Origin: JAHEKO01 sp965212505
GTDB taxonomy: Bacteria > Acidobacteriota > Thermoanaerobaculia > Multivoradales > JAHEKO01
Direction of reading: 5' to 3'
Length of the DNA stretch: 64,000 nt
NCBI GenBank assembly: GCA_965212505.1
Contig: OZ243123.1
Coordinates: forward strand, 1,550,001 to 1,614,000
Part shown: in pieces, positions 7,705 to 16,079 of the stretch
Position numbering within the stretch: position 1 is the stretch's first letter
Layout: the number at the start of each line of letters is the position of its first letter
The notes under the pieces: generated by a model
The model's input: the letters and a program-made list of their open reading frames with translations, nothing else
Database searches by the model: none
Told to the model about the DNA's origin: nothing
Translations under genes and position numbers: made by a program

Positions 7705-9018
7705 ATGAGTGAGCCCAGGGTCGCCGAGCGGCCCGTTCAGGAGGGCGCGGTGCGGTTCCCGGCCGGGAAACCGATCTTCAGCGATCGCCCGTTCCACCGG
7801 GGCCTGTTCGCCGAAGTTGATGCCGCTATCGGGCGCGGCGAGTGCCCGGAGGGTCGATTCGAGGTGACGGCCGGGGACGTGCGGCTGACGGCGCTGATCC
7901 ACAAGTCGTCGCCCTGGCTGGCCGGCTACCTCGACGGCAAGAGCTTCGGGCGACTGTCGCTCTACGACTTCGTGGTCGAGGCGCGACGTCTGGACGGAGC
8001 GACGGCAACTCTGACCCGGACGGACAGTCCGCTGATGATGATGGCGGCCGTCCACTTCTGCCAGAAGCCCGAGCTGCGCGCGTCGACCCATCTGGTCGAC
8101 CCCCTCCACCTGTTGCAGGCGCTGGCTGAGGAGCGCCGCGATGCCGCGATGGCGCTCGAACGAGATGGGGCGCGGACGCTGGTCTTTCTCCATCGCGGTC
8201 GGCCGGCGCGCCTCTACTTCGGGGACCCAGAGGACGACACGGGTGTCGGCGAGATCGAGGATCGGACCTTGAGTTTCGCCTTCTCCGAGTCGGCGCCGCC
8301 GGCCCGGCTGGAGGTCTTCACTCTGGAGAAGATCCAGGCCGACCGCGACGCGGGCACCGCGCTCGACGCACTCGGCCGCACGGCGAAGGCGGTGCCGGTA
8401 ACCGTTGTGAGCCTCGGCCTGCCCGGCGGGCGGACGCTCGAGCAGCGACTCTTCCAACCGCCCGAGCTTCTGGTCGGCCGAGAGCGGCACTGCGAGCTGC
8501 GGGTCGACAATCTAGCGGTGAGCCGACGACACTGCCGCGTCTTCTGGGGTCGCGGGCGCTTCTTCGTCGAAGACCTGGGAAGTGCCAACGGCACCTTCGT
8601 CAACGGCGAGCAGGTGAATCGCTCGGAGGTTGGTCCGGACGACGAGATTCGGGTGGGCAAGTTCGTGATCCGCTTGAGCGGCCGGCTGGATGGCGGCGCC
8701 GACTCGCAGACCATGCTCATCAGCTCGCGCGCCCAGGGACTGCCGGCCTTCCTCGCCTCCGACGATGGCTCGGTGCCGATGGAGCGCGACGTCGTAGTGG
8801 GCCGAGGGGCGGGGGTCGACGCGACCGCAAAGGGAGCGTTCGTTCGCTCGGTGCACGCGCGCATCGCGCCGCGTGGGGTCGGTATCTATCGGCTGACCTG
8901 CTTCGGCTGGTCGACGGTGCGGCTCAACGGCAAGCGCGTGCGCACCGCGCAGCTTCAAATCGGAGACGAGCTTCGGATCGGCTCGACCCGGTTTCGGGTG
9001 ACCAACGAACCCGCCTAG
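7705..9018 (+). CDS. Protein with two C-terminal FHA domains
   Basis: A 437-residue protein. Residues about 1-240 form a region I do not recognise. The first forkhead-associated domain lies at about 250-325, with every hallmark (LLVGRERHCELRVDN, SRRHCRVF, DLGSANGTFVNG). FHA domains bind phosphothreonine peptides. A second FHA-like domain at about 355-432 (VVVGRGAGVDATAKG, RSVHARIA, STVRLNGKRV) lacks the SxxNGT core in intact form and may be structural only. No membrane segment or signal peptide is visible, so it is probably cytoplasmic and part of Ser/Thr-kinase signalling; no kinase is in the window. ATG 7705 is 10 bases after the previous stop. It ends convergently in a shared CTAG with the next gene. 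Confidence 0.82.
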   Translation: MSEPRVAERPVQEGAVRFPAGKPIFSDRPFHRGLFAEVDAAIGRGECPEGRFEVTAGDVRLTALIHKSSPWLAGYLDGKSFGRLSLYDFVVEARRLDGATATLTRTDSPLMMMAAVHFCQKPELRASTHLVDPLHLLQALAEERRDAAMALERDGARTLVFLHRGRPARLYFGDPEDDTGVGEIEDRTLSFAFSESAPPARLEVFTLEKIQADRDAGTALDALGRTAKAVPVTVVSLGLPGGRTLEQRLFQPPELLVGRERHCELRVDNLAVSRRHCRVFWGRGRFFVEDLGSANGTFVNGEQVNRSEVGPDDEIRVGKFVIRLSGRLDGGADSQTMLISSRAQGLPAFLASDDGSVPMERDVVVGRGAGVDATAKGAFVRSVHARIAPRGVGIYRLTCFGWSTVRLNGKRVRTAQLQIGDELRIGSTRFRVTNEPA

Positions 9019-9974
9019 TCTTCACCAGGGGGCGTTTCGGGAGCCCGGTAGAAGACGTAGAACAGACCGCCCACGAGTGCAAAGCTGGTGATGACCGCCA
9101 GGCCGAGCAGTGCCATCGCTCCGGCGGTAGCGCTCGGCGCGCCGAACGCGGAGAGTAGGCCGGCCATGACGCTTTCGCGGATTCCGAGGCCGTTGAGCGT
9201 GACCGGAAGCATGGCCGCGACGGCGGCGGCGGGCACAACCAGGAAGTAGACCGTGGCGGGGAGCTCGAGGCCGAGAGCCCGTCCGCACAGCACGTAGAGC
9301 AGGATCGCGATCAGCTTGAGCGCCAGAGAGCTGCCGAGGATGGCGAACTTTGGGGTTTCGGGACGGCGGAAGAGCTCGAGTCCGCGACGAAGGTCGTCGA
9401 TCCAACGCTCGGGAACCGGTAGTCGTCGGGCGACGTCGACCCAGCCGTGCCACCAGAAGAGGAGCGCGGCTCCCCCGACCAGAGCGGTTCCAAGCGCTGC
9501 CACCGAGAGCAGCAGGCGGTCGGGCAGGGGGGTCGAGCCGTTCGCGTAGGCGAAGGCTGCAGCCAGCGCCGCCATCGCAGCAAACGTGGCCAGCCCGAGA
9601 ACACGCTCGATGATGACCGAGAGGTAGCTCACCACCGTGCCCTCCTTGCCGCCGCGTGACGCGTAGTAGCCGCGGACCACGTCGCCACCAACCGACGAGG
9701 GGAGGAACGTGTTGAAGAAGAGGCCGATGTGGAGCACGGAGAAGAGGTCCCAGAAACGGCGTTCGAGCTGGTTGGCGCGCAGGATCGTTTGCCAGCGGTA
9801 CGTCCAGATCAGGCGCGCGAGCACCTGTGTGGCGAAGGCGACGAGCAGCGGCCCTCGACGCACCGTGGCCAGCGACGCCAGGATCTCCGACGGGTCGAGC
9901 CACCATACGACTGCTGCGAGGAGCGCGAGCCCGAGTGCGGTCCGCACGAGAACCCAGAGTGTCTTGCGCTTCAC
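9015..9974 (-). CDS. Lysylphosphatidylglycerol synthase TM-region family membrane protein
   Basis: A 319-residue protein with about eight hydrophobic segments. It carries the signature of the LPG_synthase_TM (UPF0104) family, FFNTFLPSSVGGDVVRGYY, and a later LNGLGIRESV typical of the same family. Such proteins are the flippase-like half of MprF or stand-alone membrane proteins of unknown role. The soluble aminoacyl-transferase domain of MprF is absent. The start is GTG 9974, whose last bases overlap the TGA of the upstream GlpD-like gene (GTGA) and which is preceded by GAGG. The longer frame upstream is inside that gene. Third gene of a minus-strand operon. Confidence 0.86.
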   Translation of the reverse strand: MKRKTLWVLVRTALGLALLAAVVWWLDPSEILASLATVRRGPLLVAFATQVLARLIWTYRWQTILRANQLERRFWDLFSVLHIGLFFNTFLPSSVGGDVVRGYYASRGGKEGTVVSYLSVIIERVLGLATFAAMAALAAAFAYANGSTPLPDRLLLSVAALGTALVGGAALLFWWHGWVDVARRLPVPERWIDDLRRGLELFRRPETPKFAILGSSLALKLIAILLYVLCGRALGLELPATVYFLVVPAAAVAAMLPVTLNGLGIRESVMAGLLSAFGAPSATAGAMALLGLAVITSFALVGGLFYVFYRAPETPPGED

Positions 9975-11404
9975 GCTTCCACCTCGTCGAGGTCGAGCCA
10001 TGTGCTCAGTCGCTCGACCGCCGCCCGATTGTGGCGCGGGTCGACGGCGAGATCCGTGCGCCGAAGGGTGAGATCTTCAAGGCGGACGACCGACTCCTCT
10101 GCCGCCAACGCTCGTACCCGGCCTCTTGCATCGCTGCGATCGTCGCCCGCGTCGATCTGGTCGCCGGAGGGCCAGATCGCCGCCGCAGGTCGAGGGTGCG
10201 CGCCGAGTGCGGGTAGATCCTCTCGGAAGAGGCGCGTCAAAGTGGCTTTGGCCAGAGCTCGGGCGGTCGTGTATTTGACTCCGACCGCGCTGACGAGCCC
10301 TGATGGACCGCCGTCGCGGGCGTGGTCGACGACCACGGCGGTGCCCGACGGCGTGTCGTCGGCGCCTTCGGCGGCCGGTAGCCGGCCGGCGAAGACGCGG
10401 AGCACCGAAGCGTCGCCGAGCCCGAGGCCCGGTACGGCCGCGTGCAGGTCGTGCGCGAACTCGCTCACCAGGTCGCTTCCCGGTATCGGCAGTTGGCCGC
10501 CCTGGTCGGCGGTGTAGAAGGTGCCGGCGAGCAGACGATTTCTCCAGGGGACGAGGAAGTAGCTGCGCTTCTGTTCTGGGGGCGACACGGCGAGCGCCAA
10601 ATTCGAGGGGGCGGCACAGTCCAGGAGCAGGTTCAGGGCGACCACCGGTCGGAAGAGCTCGGTTCGATCTCGGTCGAAGGCGGCGGCAACCTCCCGGCTC
10701 CACGGACCGGCGCAGTTCGCGACTCGTCGCGCCCGGAACCTGCACGATCTCCCGGTTCTGCGGTCGATTGCAGTGACGCCGGTGACAGCTCCGTCGTCGA
10801 GCGCCAGCTCCTTCGCTTCGCAGTAGTTGAGCATCTGAGCGCCGGCGGAAGCGGCCCAGCGAAGCACCTCGATCAGGACTCTCGGGGAGTGGGGCATGTA
10901 GGCGTCGTTCCAGAGGGCGGCGCCCTGAAGTCCAGAGCTGTTGATGGCGGGGTAGAGCGCGACCGTCTCGGCAGCCTCGAGCACGCGGCCGCGCTCGAGG
11001 TGGCGGTCTGGAGCGACGCCCTCGTTGCGCCTTCGCGAGAGTCTCGCGTCGAGCGCCAAGGCGGCGGAGAAGACCGCTGGGCGTCGGAGCCCGTTGCCGT
11101 AGAGGGGCATCAGGCAGGCCAGCGGTTCGACCAGATCCGGGAAGTGCCGCAGGAACCAGCGCCGCTCCGCGACCGACTCGCGGTAGCGCCGGAGGTCGAG
11201 CGACTGAAGGTACCGAAGTCCGCCGTGGAGGATTCGCAAGCTGTTCCAGCTGGTCGCTCCGCCGAAGTCGTCTCGCTCGAGGAGGAGGACCTGCAGCCCG
11301 CGCCGGGCCGCTTCGAGGGTGAGCATGGCGCCGTGGATGCCGCCGCCCACGACGACCAGGTCGTAGCTCCCGTCGGCGCACGCCTGGGGATCGCGAGCGA
11401 TCAC
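9971..11404 (-). CDS. glpD: Glycerol-3-phosphate dehydrogenase-like FAD oxidoreductase
   Basis: A 477-residue flavoprotein of the GlpD family. The N-terminus holds the FAD fold (YDLVVVGGGIHGAMLTLEA, then LERDDFGGATSWNS). The family segment LRILHGGLRYLQSLD follows at about residues 56-70, and NCAGPWSREVAA and VGVKYTTARALA match later GlpD blocks. True GlpD oxidises glycerol-3-phosphate to dihydroxyacetone phosphate and feeds electrons to quinone. The protein is a little short, so a related substrate is possible. GTG 11404 overlaps the upstream stop as GTGA, and the downstream gene overlaps it in the same way, so the three genes should be co-translated. The link between a glycerol-phosphate enzyme and an LPG-synthase-like membrane protein suggests lipid metabolism. 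Confidence 0.82.
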   Translation of the reverse strand: MIARDPQACADGSYDLVVVGGGIHGAMLTLEAARRGLQVLLLERDDFGGATSWNSLRILHGGLRYLQSLDLRRYRESVAERRWFLRHFPDLVEPLACLMPLYGNGLRRPAVFSAALALDARLSRRRNEGVAPDRHLERGRVLEAAETVALYPAINSSGLQGAALWNDAYMPHSPRVLIEVLRWAASAGAQMLNYCEAKELALDDGAVTGVTAIDRRTGRSCRFRARRVANCAGPWSREVAAAFDRDRTELFRPVVALNLLLDCAAPSNLALAVSPPEQKRSYFLVPWRNRLLAGTFYTADQGGQLPIPGSDLVSEFAHDLHAAVPGLGLGDASVLRVFAGRLPAAEGADDTPSGTAVVVDHARDGGPSGLVSAVGVKYTTARALAKATLTRLFREDLPALGAHPRPAAAIWPSGDQIDAGDDRSDARGRVRALAAEESVVRLEDLTLRRTDLAVDPRHNRAAVERLSTWLDLDEVEA

Positions 11405-12219
11405 CGGCCGGCCTTGCGGAGCTGCATACGCAGCTGATGGAGGAGGAAGCGAAGCGGGCCCGTCCCACGGCCGAAGGCGGGAGGTGACCCGCGCAGGGCG
11501 GTGAGGCGATCGCGGAGAGACGAGGTGGGCCGCAGCGGATCCAGCGGTTCCAGAAGGGAACCAAAGGATCCGACGCGCCCGTTCTCGGCACCCAGGGGCA
11601 GCGGATCGCTCCCCCGGAGGATTCCGAAGCCCCGCTCGACGCCGAGGGCCAGCAGTCGGGGAGCCTTCGTCCAGCGGAGGCGTCCGCCGTTGTCGCCGAG
11701 CAGGAATCTCCCGGCGGTCTCCTGGTCGAGGAGCTCGGCGACCGCTCGACCTCGGCTACCGAGCCACTTGCCGACGCCCCAGGGGAGGACCGGCACCGCC
11801 CCGGCGTTGTGCGCCGCGTCGAGTGTGTCGCGGACATTCCGCCCCTGCGGCAGGTCCTCGCAGGTGGGGACGGCCAGCACTTCGAGCCCCTCGTGGGTCA
11901 CGACCTGGCGCCCCTCGACGAGGAGGATCGGCGTCGCGCCGGGGCGTTCGACCCGCGCGCTCGCCGGTTCCGCGGCAGTGGCTGACCAGCTTCCGCTGTG
12001 GGTTTCGAGCCGTTCGAGCAGGCTCGGGCTCCCGGTCTCCATGATCAGCAGCGCCCGGCCGGCAGTCGCTGGGAGGAGTAGCTCGCTCTGCGCTCGATCG
12101 AAGTTTGCGTTCGCCGCATCGAGGAAGCGGTCGAGGCGAAAGCGCTCGTGGAAATGCGCGTGGCCGTCAATGAGGGTGCCGGGGGTGACCTCAGTGCCCG
12201 GAGAACGGCCCGGCGACAT
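11401..12219 (-). CDS. PHP-like putative metal-dependent hydrolase
   Basis: A 272-residue protein. Residues about 17-23 read DGHAHFH, the kind of Asp/His cluster that binds metal in PHP and amidohydrolase phosphoesterases. A late GSDPLPLG could be the matching C-terminal site. There is no signal peptide, so it is probably cytoplasmic. Substrate is unknown. I chose ATG 12219 because the metal motif begins soon after it and a TACCTT box ends 7 bases upstream; the longer open frame to 12375 crosses the promoter region of the divergent gene. First gene of the operon with the GlpD-like and LPG-synthase-TM genes. Confidence 0.65.
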   Translation of the reverse strand: MSPGRSPGTEVTPGTLIDGHAHFHERFRLDRFLDAANANFDRAQSELLLPATAGRALLIMETGSPSLLERLETHSGSWSATAAEPASARVERPGATPILLVEGRQVVTHEGLEVLAVPTCEDLPQGRNVRDTLDAAHNAGAVPVLPWGVGKWLGSRGRAVAELLDQETAGRFLLGDNGGRLRWTKAPRLLALGVERGFGILRGSDPLPLGAENGRVGSFGSLLEPLDPLRPTSSLRDRLTALRGSPPAFGRGTGPLRFLLHQLRMQLRKAGR

Positions 12220-12226
12220 CGAGAGA

Positions 12227-12232
12227 AAGGTA
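12227..12232 (-). promoter_or_regulatory. -10 box (TACCTT) for a probably leaderless mRNA
   Basis: TACCTT on the minus strand ends 7 bases before ATG 12219. No Shine-Dalgarno sequence is present. Confidence 0.4.
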
Positions 12233-12254
12233 CCACGTCGGTGCCGTAAGACGG

Positions 12255-12303
12255 TTGCGCCATCGATGCGCTGGCGTATAATGCGCCAGCTAATCGATGG
12301 CGG
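12255..12303 (+). promoter_or_regulatory. Promoter inside a large imperfect inverted repeat
   Basis: TTGCGC (12255-12260), a 16-base spacer and a perfect TATAAT (12277-12282) form a sigma-70 promoter for the gene at 12361. Two 20-base arms (12257-12276 and 12284-12303) match at 17 of 20 positions as inverted repeats, with the TATAAT in the 7-base centre. The arm cores are CGCCATCGAT and CTGGCG. A repressor bound here would block the promoter completely. The expected 5' leader is about 70 bases. Confidence 0.65.
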
Positions 12304-12360
12304 ATCGGTCGTCTCGGCGCGCAAGGCGATCCGGCTCGTCGCAACCCTAGGAGAAAGAGC

Positions 12361-13224
12361 ATGGAATTCACTCACTCAGCAGTCGCTCGCTCGTCTCGAA
12401 CACGGTTCCAAAAGGGGGTGCTCGTGCTTCTCGCCTTCTTGTCACCTGCCGGCTCCGCGGTCTGGGCACAAGGCCCGGTGCCGAGGCTGGGCAGCCACGA
12501 TGCCGTCTTCGAGAGCTCCGACGCCGGTCTCGCGGTGGTGGCGGACAACGGCTTCGAAGTCTCGGTGGTCGCCGGCGAGTGGCGGCATCGCGGTCATCGA
12601 CATCTCGGCGGCTCCGGCGCGATCCTCAGCCCCTGGGGCGAGGAGATGCCGGTCCGCTACTGGTTCAATCCCGACGGCAGCTTTGCGGTCGAATACGACC
12701 GCAACGCGATCCTGCACTACGCGTTCGATGCGCGGGGCGGCCTCACCGACGTCACGGCGGCAAGCGAGACCGAGCTGGCAACGAGTTTTGCCGGGCACCG
12801 GGCCGAGGCGGCAGCCCTGGGCGGCGTCGATCCTCTCGACCTCGATCTGACTCCCTATGAGGTTCTGTTCGAGCAGCTCTCTCGCAACCATGGGAACGAC
12901 TTTCTCGACGGCGCCAACCAGCTCTCCCGCGAGCTGGCGCGCACCGGCGTTGCCGCGCCCGCGAGCTGTGTCACCGACATCCTCGGCTGTACGGCATCGA
13001 TCGTCGGATGGGTGGCGACGGTCCCGGGCATTGCCGCCGGTTGCACCGTGGGTGGCGTGGTGAGCTTCGGGGCGGCGTGCCTGGCGGCAATCCTCGGCCA
13101 CGAAGGCGCGAGCATCGCAGCGGTTGCGACCTGTACGGCGGCGATCCAGAACTGCACGAATCATGATCACCAGCAGGGAGATCCGGGAGACGGCTGTAAC
13201 GGCCCCGGCGATGGACCGGAGTAA
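12361..13224 (+). CDS. Secreted protein with Cys-rich, bacteriocin-like C-terminal region
   Basis: A 287-residue protein. Residues 1-36 are a Sec signal peptide (KGVLVLLAFLSPAGSAVWAQ, cleavage after VWA). Residues about 37-200 form a soluble region of no known family. Residues 200-279 are strikingly different: small, hydrophobic, Gly/Ala-rich, with Cys at 203, 210, 228, 240, 258, 265 and 279. This composition recalls precursors of the halocin C8 type, where an N-terminal immunity or pro-part is joined to a Cys-rich peptide. The homology is not proven. ATG 12361 is preceded by AGGAG. It is followed at once by a small membrane protein and a terminator, so the pair is a separate transcription unit. 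It could instead be an envelope protein with a membrane-inserting tail. Confidence 0.6.
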   Translation: MEFTHSAVARSSRTRFQKGVLVLLAFLSPAGSAVWAQGPVPRLGSHDAVFESSDAGLAVVADNGFEVSVVAGEWRHRGHRHLGGSGAILSPWGEEMPVRYWFNPDGSFAVEYDRNAILHYAFDARGGLTDVTAASETELATSFAGHRAEAAALGGVDPLDLDLTPYEVLFEQLSRNHGNDFLDGANQLSRELARTGVAAPASCVTDILGCTASIVGWVATVPGIAAGCTVGGVVSFGAACLAAILGHEGASIAAVATCTAAIQNCTNHDHQQGDPGDGCNGPGDGPE

Positions 13225-13252
13225 ACTCGGGCTCACCAAAAGGAGGTACAAC

Positions 13253-13555
13253 TTGAGCGAGACGATGATCGTCCTGACACTGGCGGGCTTCGCCTATCTC
13301 AATCTGGTGCTGGTCTTCGCGCCCAGTTACTTCGATCCGATCCGGAGAAATGGGCTCGGATTGGGAACCCTCGCCGTGCCGTTCCTGGTGCCCGCACTGC
13401 TCGGTGTGAGCCTGGCAATGAGCCTCGTGGGCTCTTGGGCCGAGCTGGAAGGTTGGGTGCGGCTTCTCGGTGTGTTGGCGATCGGCGCCACCACCGCGGC
13501 GCTGGTGATCGCTGCCGCCGCGGTCCGGTCGATCGACAGACCCAGCCTCGGTTGA
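13253..13555 (+). CDS. Small three-helix membrane protein (candidate immunity partner)
   Basis: About 100 residues with three hydrophobic segments (IVLTLAGFAYLNLVLVF, TLAVPFLVPALLGVSLAM, LLGVLAIGATTAALVIAA). The start is TTG 13253, chosen because a perfect AAGGAGGT (13240-13247) stands 5 bases before it; in-frame ATGs at 13211 and 13265 are less well placed. I do not recognise the family. It lies 28 bases after the bacteriocin-like gene and before a terminator. Small membrane proteins in this position often give self-immunity, but here that is inference from context. Confidence 0.6.
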   Translation: MSETMIVLTLAGFAYLNLVLVFAPSYFDPIRRNGLGLGTLAVPFLVPALLGVSLAMSLVGSWAELEGWVRLLGVLAIGATTAALVIAAAAVRSIDRPSLG

Positions 13556-13559
13556 TCTC

Positions 13560-13596
13560 GGACGGGCGCCTGCCGCGGCGGTGCGCCCGTCCTTTC
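13560..13596 (+). terminator. Rho-independent terminator
   Basis: GGACGGGCGC (13560-13569) pairs perfectly with GCGCCCGTCC (13583-13592) and is followed by TTTC. It begins 4 bases after the stop of the small membrane protein and closes the bacteriocin-like unit. Confidence 0.8.
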
Positions 13597-13650
13597 TCTG
13601 CCACGCTTGCCCTCAGCGTCGCCGGCGATCTGAAAAGATCGCAGCTCCAG

Positions 13651-14889
13651 GTGAACGTGACGGCGAATGAGACGCCCCGAGAGAACTGGCTGCAGATCGG
13701 GTTGCTGGCACTCGTCCAGCTCTTGTCGATGGGGCTCTGGTTTTCAGGTTCAGCGATCGTCCCTCAGCTCATCGAAGAGCGTGGGCTCGATCGCGGGGCC
13801 GCGTCGTGGATGACCATGAGCGTTCAGATCGGCTTCGTTCTGGGGGCCGGCTTCTCTGCTTTCCTGAACATCGCAGACCGCGTCCCCGCGAGTCGTCTGG
13901 TTGCGGCGAGTTGTCTGGTGGGCGCGGTGGCCAACGGTGCCATGGCGCTCGGGAATCCGAGCACGGCTGCGATCCTCGGGCTTCGCGGGCTGACGGGTGT
14001 GGCTCTGGCGGGCATCTATCCGCCGGGGATGAAGCTGGCGGCGAGTTGGACACGCGCCCACCGCGGCCTGGGCATTGGACTTCTGATCGGTGCGCTCACT
14101 CTCGGCAAGGCGTTCCCTCACCTGCTGAACGGACTGCCGTTCTTCGGTGACGACGGACTGCCGCCGTGGCGAGCGATGATCGCGACCAGCTCGGCGACCG
14201 CCCTTCTGGCCGGTGCGGTGGCGCTCTGGTGCGTTCGCAGCGGTCCCTTCCTGGCGCCGACCGCACCGTTCCGACCGGCCTACGCCCTCCGCGTCCTCGT
14301 GGACCGGCCGACGCGGCTCATTAACTTCGGCTATCTCGGTCACATGTGGGAGCTCTATGCGATGTGGGTGTGGGTTCCGATCTGTCTGATCGCCTCGTAC
14401 GAGGCGGCCGGCTGGAGCGTCGTCGCGGCGCGCTGGGCGGGCTTCGGATCGATCGGCGTGGGGGTCGTGGGCTGCGTCGTGGCCGGCCTTTGGGCGGATC
14501 GCGCCGGGCGAACGAGCGCCGCAATCTGGAGCCTGTCGATTTCGGGGTGCTGCGCCCTCTTTGCCGGCTTTCTCTTCGACTCGCCCGGGCTGCTGACGAT
14601 CGTCTGTCTGATCTGGGGACTCGCCGTGGTAGCCGATAGTGGCCAGTTCAGTGCCGGCGCGAGTGAGCTCTCCGATCCGCGTTATGTGGGCACCGCGCTT
14701 ACACTCCAGACGAGCCTCGGTTTCTTGCTGACGTTGGTGACCATTCGCGTGGTGCCGATCGCGGTCGAAGCGCTCGGCTGGCGCTGGAGCTTTGCGCTCC
14801 TTGCCCTCGGTCCCGTCTTTGGCATCGCCAGCCTGGTCCGCCTGCGCCGTCTGCCGGAGGCGAAGCGGATGGCAAACGGTCGCCGCTAG
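13651..14889 (+). CDS. MFS transporter
   Basis: About 412 residues with roughly twelve hydrophobic segments, from LLALVQLLSMGLWFSGSA at the N-terminus to SFALLALGPVFGIASLVRL near the end. Between helices 2 and 3 the usual MFS loop is weak. An Arg/His-containing loop (WTRAHRGLGIGLLIGALTLG) follows helix 5. Substrate cannot be told from sequence; the overall pattern resembles nitrate/cyanate-type or unknown MFS permeases. GTG 13651 is the best start I can support (GTG 13657 is equally possible); no strong ribosome-binding site is seen. It lies just past a terminator and therefore has its own promoter. It converges on the next gene with a shared CTAG stop. Confidence 0.82.
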   Translation: MNVTANETPRENWLQIGLLALVQLLSMGLWFSGSAIVPQLIEERGLDRGAASWMTMSVQIGFVLGAGFSAFLNIADRVPASRLVAASCLVGAVANGAMALGNPSTAAILGLRGLTGVALAGIYPPGMKLAASWTRAHRGLGIGLLIGALTLGKAFPHLLNGLPFFGDDGLPPWRAMIATSSATALLAGAVALWCVRSGPFLAPTAPFRPAYALRVLVDRPTRLINFGYLGHMWELYAMWVWVPICLIASYEAAGWSVVAARWAGFGSIGVGVVGCVVAGLWADRAGRTSAAIWSLSISGCCALFAGFLFDSPGLLTIVCLIWGLAVVADSGQFSAGASELSDPRYVGTALTLQTSLGFLLTLVTIRVVPIAVEALGWRWSFALLALGPVFGIASLVRLRRLPEAKRMANGRR

Positions 14890-16079
14890 CTACCTTCAGG
14901 CGGGCCGATCAGCTCGCGATAAGCCGCGAGCAGCTTCCGCTCGAACGCCTCTGCGCTGTAGTTGGAGGCGGCGAGTTCCTGAGCGAGCTTCGCCTTATCC
15001 TGCGCTTCTTTCGGGGCGTCGAGTGCTTCGGCGATTGCGGCCGCAAAAGCATCGGGCTCCGGGGCGCTCAAGAAGGCGTTGGCTCTGTCGAGCACCTGGG
15101 TATGGGTGATGCGATCGGTCGCCACGATCGGTCGCCCAGCGCTCATGTAGGTGTAGATCTTGAGCGGCGTGTTCTCGCCTTCGGAACGAGGAGAGACCAG
15201 AATCTCCGCTAGAGCCATCCACTCGGGCATCTCCTCGGGCGGTCGTTGGCCGACTGCGAGCACCGACCCGCCCAGACGCTCCGCTTCGATCGTCCGGCGC
15301 AGTGCTTCGAGGCGCTCCCCACCCCCTCCGACGAGCACGACACAGGCGTCGGGGTGGATCGTTCGCAGTGTGCGAGCCGCGCCGAGCAGCAGGTCGATCC
15401 CCTGATACGGCTCGAGATTGCCGGTGTAGACGACCGGCCGGCGGCCGGCCAGTCCAAGCTCTTCGCGGATCTCGTCGACCCGTGTCGGGTCGGGCGATCG
15501 GAGCGATTCGGCGAGCGGTGCGTCTTCGATCTGGAAGATTCGAGCATCGGGGTCGAGTGTGGCCGCCGCGTCGGTGAGAGAACGACAGACCGTGACCGCG
15601 CCGATCGAGCGGCGCAGCGCGAGCCGCTCCAGGCGACGTGCCATGCCGAGTAGAGCTCGGCTGCGGACCACGCCTGCATAGGCGAGCTGGTCGCTGATCA
15701 ACGAGTCGAGATCGTAGATGAGCCGAGAGCCGAGGAGCGTGAAGGGGAGCGCGAGAAAGACCGACTCCTCGACGGCGTGTATCGCCGCGTAGCGGCGCCG
15801 CAACCGCAGGCCGAGGACGGTCCAGAAGAGAAAGAAGTCGAGGATCAACTTCCGCTTCGAAAAGCCGATCGGCACTTCGCCAATGCCGGGGGGGCGCAGG
15901 CAACGATGAATCGACAGACCGTCCATGGCCACGTGCTCACCCAACGGGTAGGTGGCGAGGTCGACGCGGTAGCCGGCACCGGTGAGCACGCGACACATCT
16001 GCAGCACGTTCATCGGCGTGCCGCGTGCCTGGTAGAACGGTTGCGGAGCGATCAGCAGGACCCTGAGGCCGCTAGACAA
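14886..16079 (-). CDS. Glycosyltransferase, GT4 type
   Basis: About 397 residues with a GT-B fold. The N-terminal domain starts LRVLLIAPQPFYQARGTPMN, typical of enzymes that act on lipid-linked or surface sugars. The C-terminal domain has VVYTGNLEPYQGIDLLL, VLVGGGGERLEAL and the nucleotide-sugar site region SPRSEGENTPLKIYTYMSAGRPIVATD, where the Glu-rich loop fits family GT4. Start TTG 16079 overlaps the upstream epimerase stop; the longer open frame lies inside the epimerase. It is the last gene of a minus-strand run with epimerase, methyltransferase and a GT39-like gene. Acceptor unknown. Confidence 0.83.
   Translation of the reverse strand: MSSGLRVLLIAPQPFYQARGTPMNVLQMCRVLTGAGYRVDLATYPLGEHVAMDGLSIHRCLRPPGIGEVPIGFSKRKLILDFFLFWTVLGLRLRRRYAAIHAVEESVFLALPFTLLGSRLIYDLDSLISDQLAYAGVVRSRALLGMARRLERLALRRSIGAVTVCRSLTDAAATLDPDARIFQIEDAPLAESLRSPDPTRVDEIREELGLAGRRPVVYTGNLEPYQGIDLLLGAARTLRTIHPDACVVLVGGGGERLEALRRTIEAERLGGSVLAVGQRPPEEMPEWMALAEILVSPRSEGENTPLKIYTYMSAGRPIVATDRITHTQVLDRANAFLSAPEPDAFAAAIAEALDAPKEAQDKAKLAQELAASNYSAEAFERKLLAAYRELIGPPEGS

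Noticed and set aside
10077..11837. 586-codon open frame on the minus strand
   Set aside because: A frame shadow of the GlpD-like gene; composition is Arg/Pro-rich and the real gene has clear FAD motifs.
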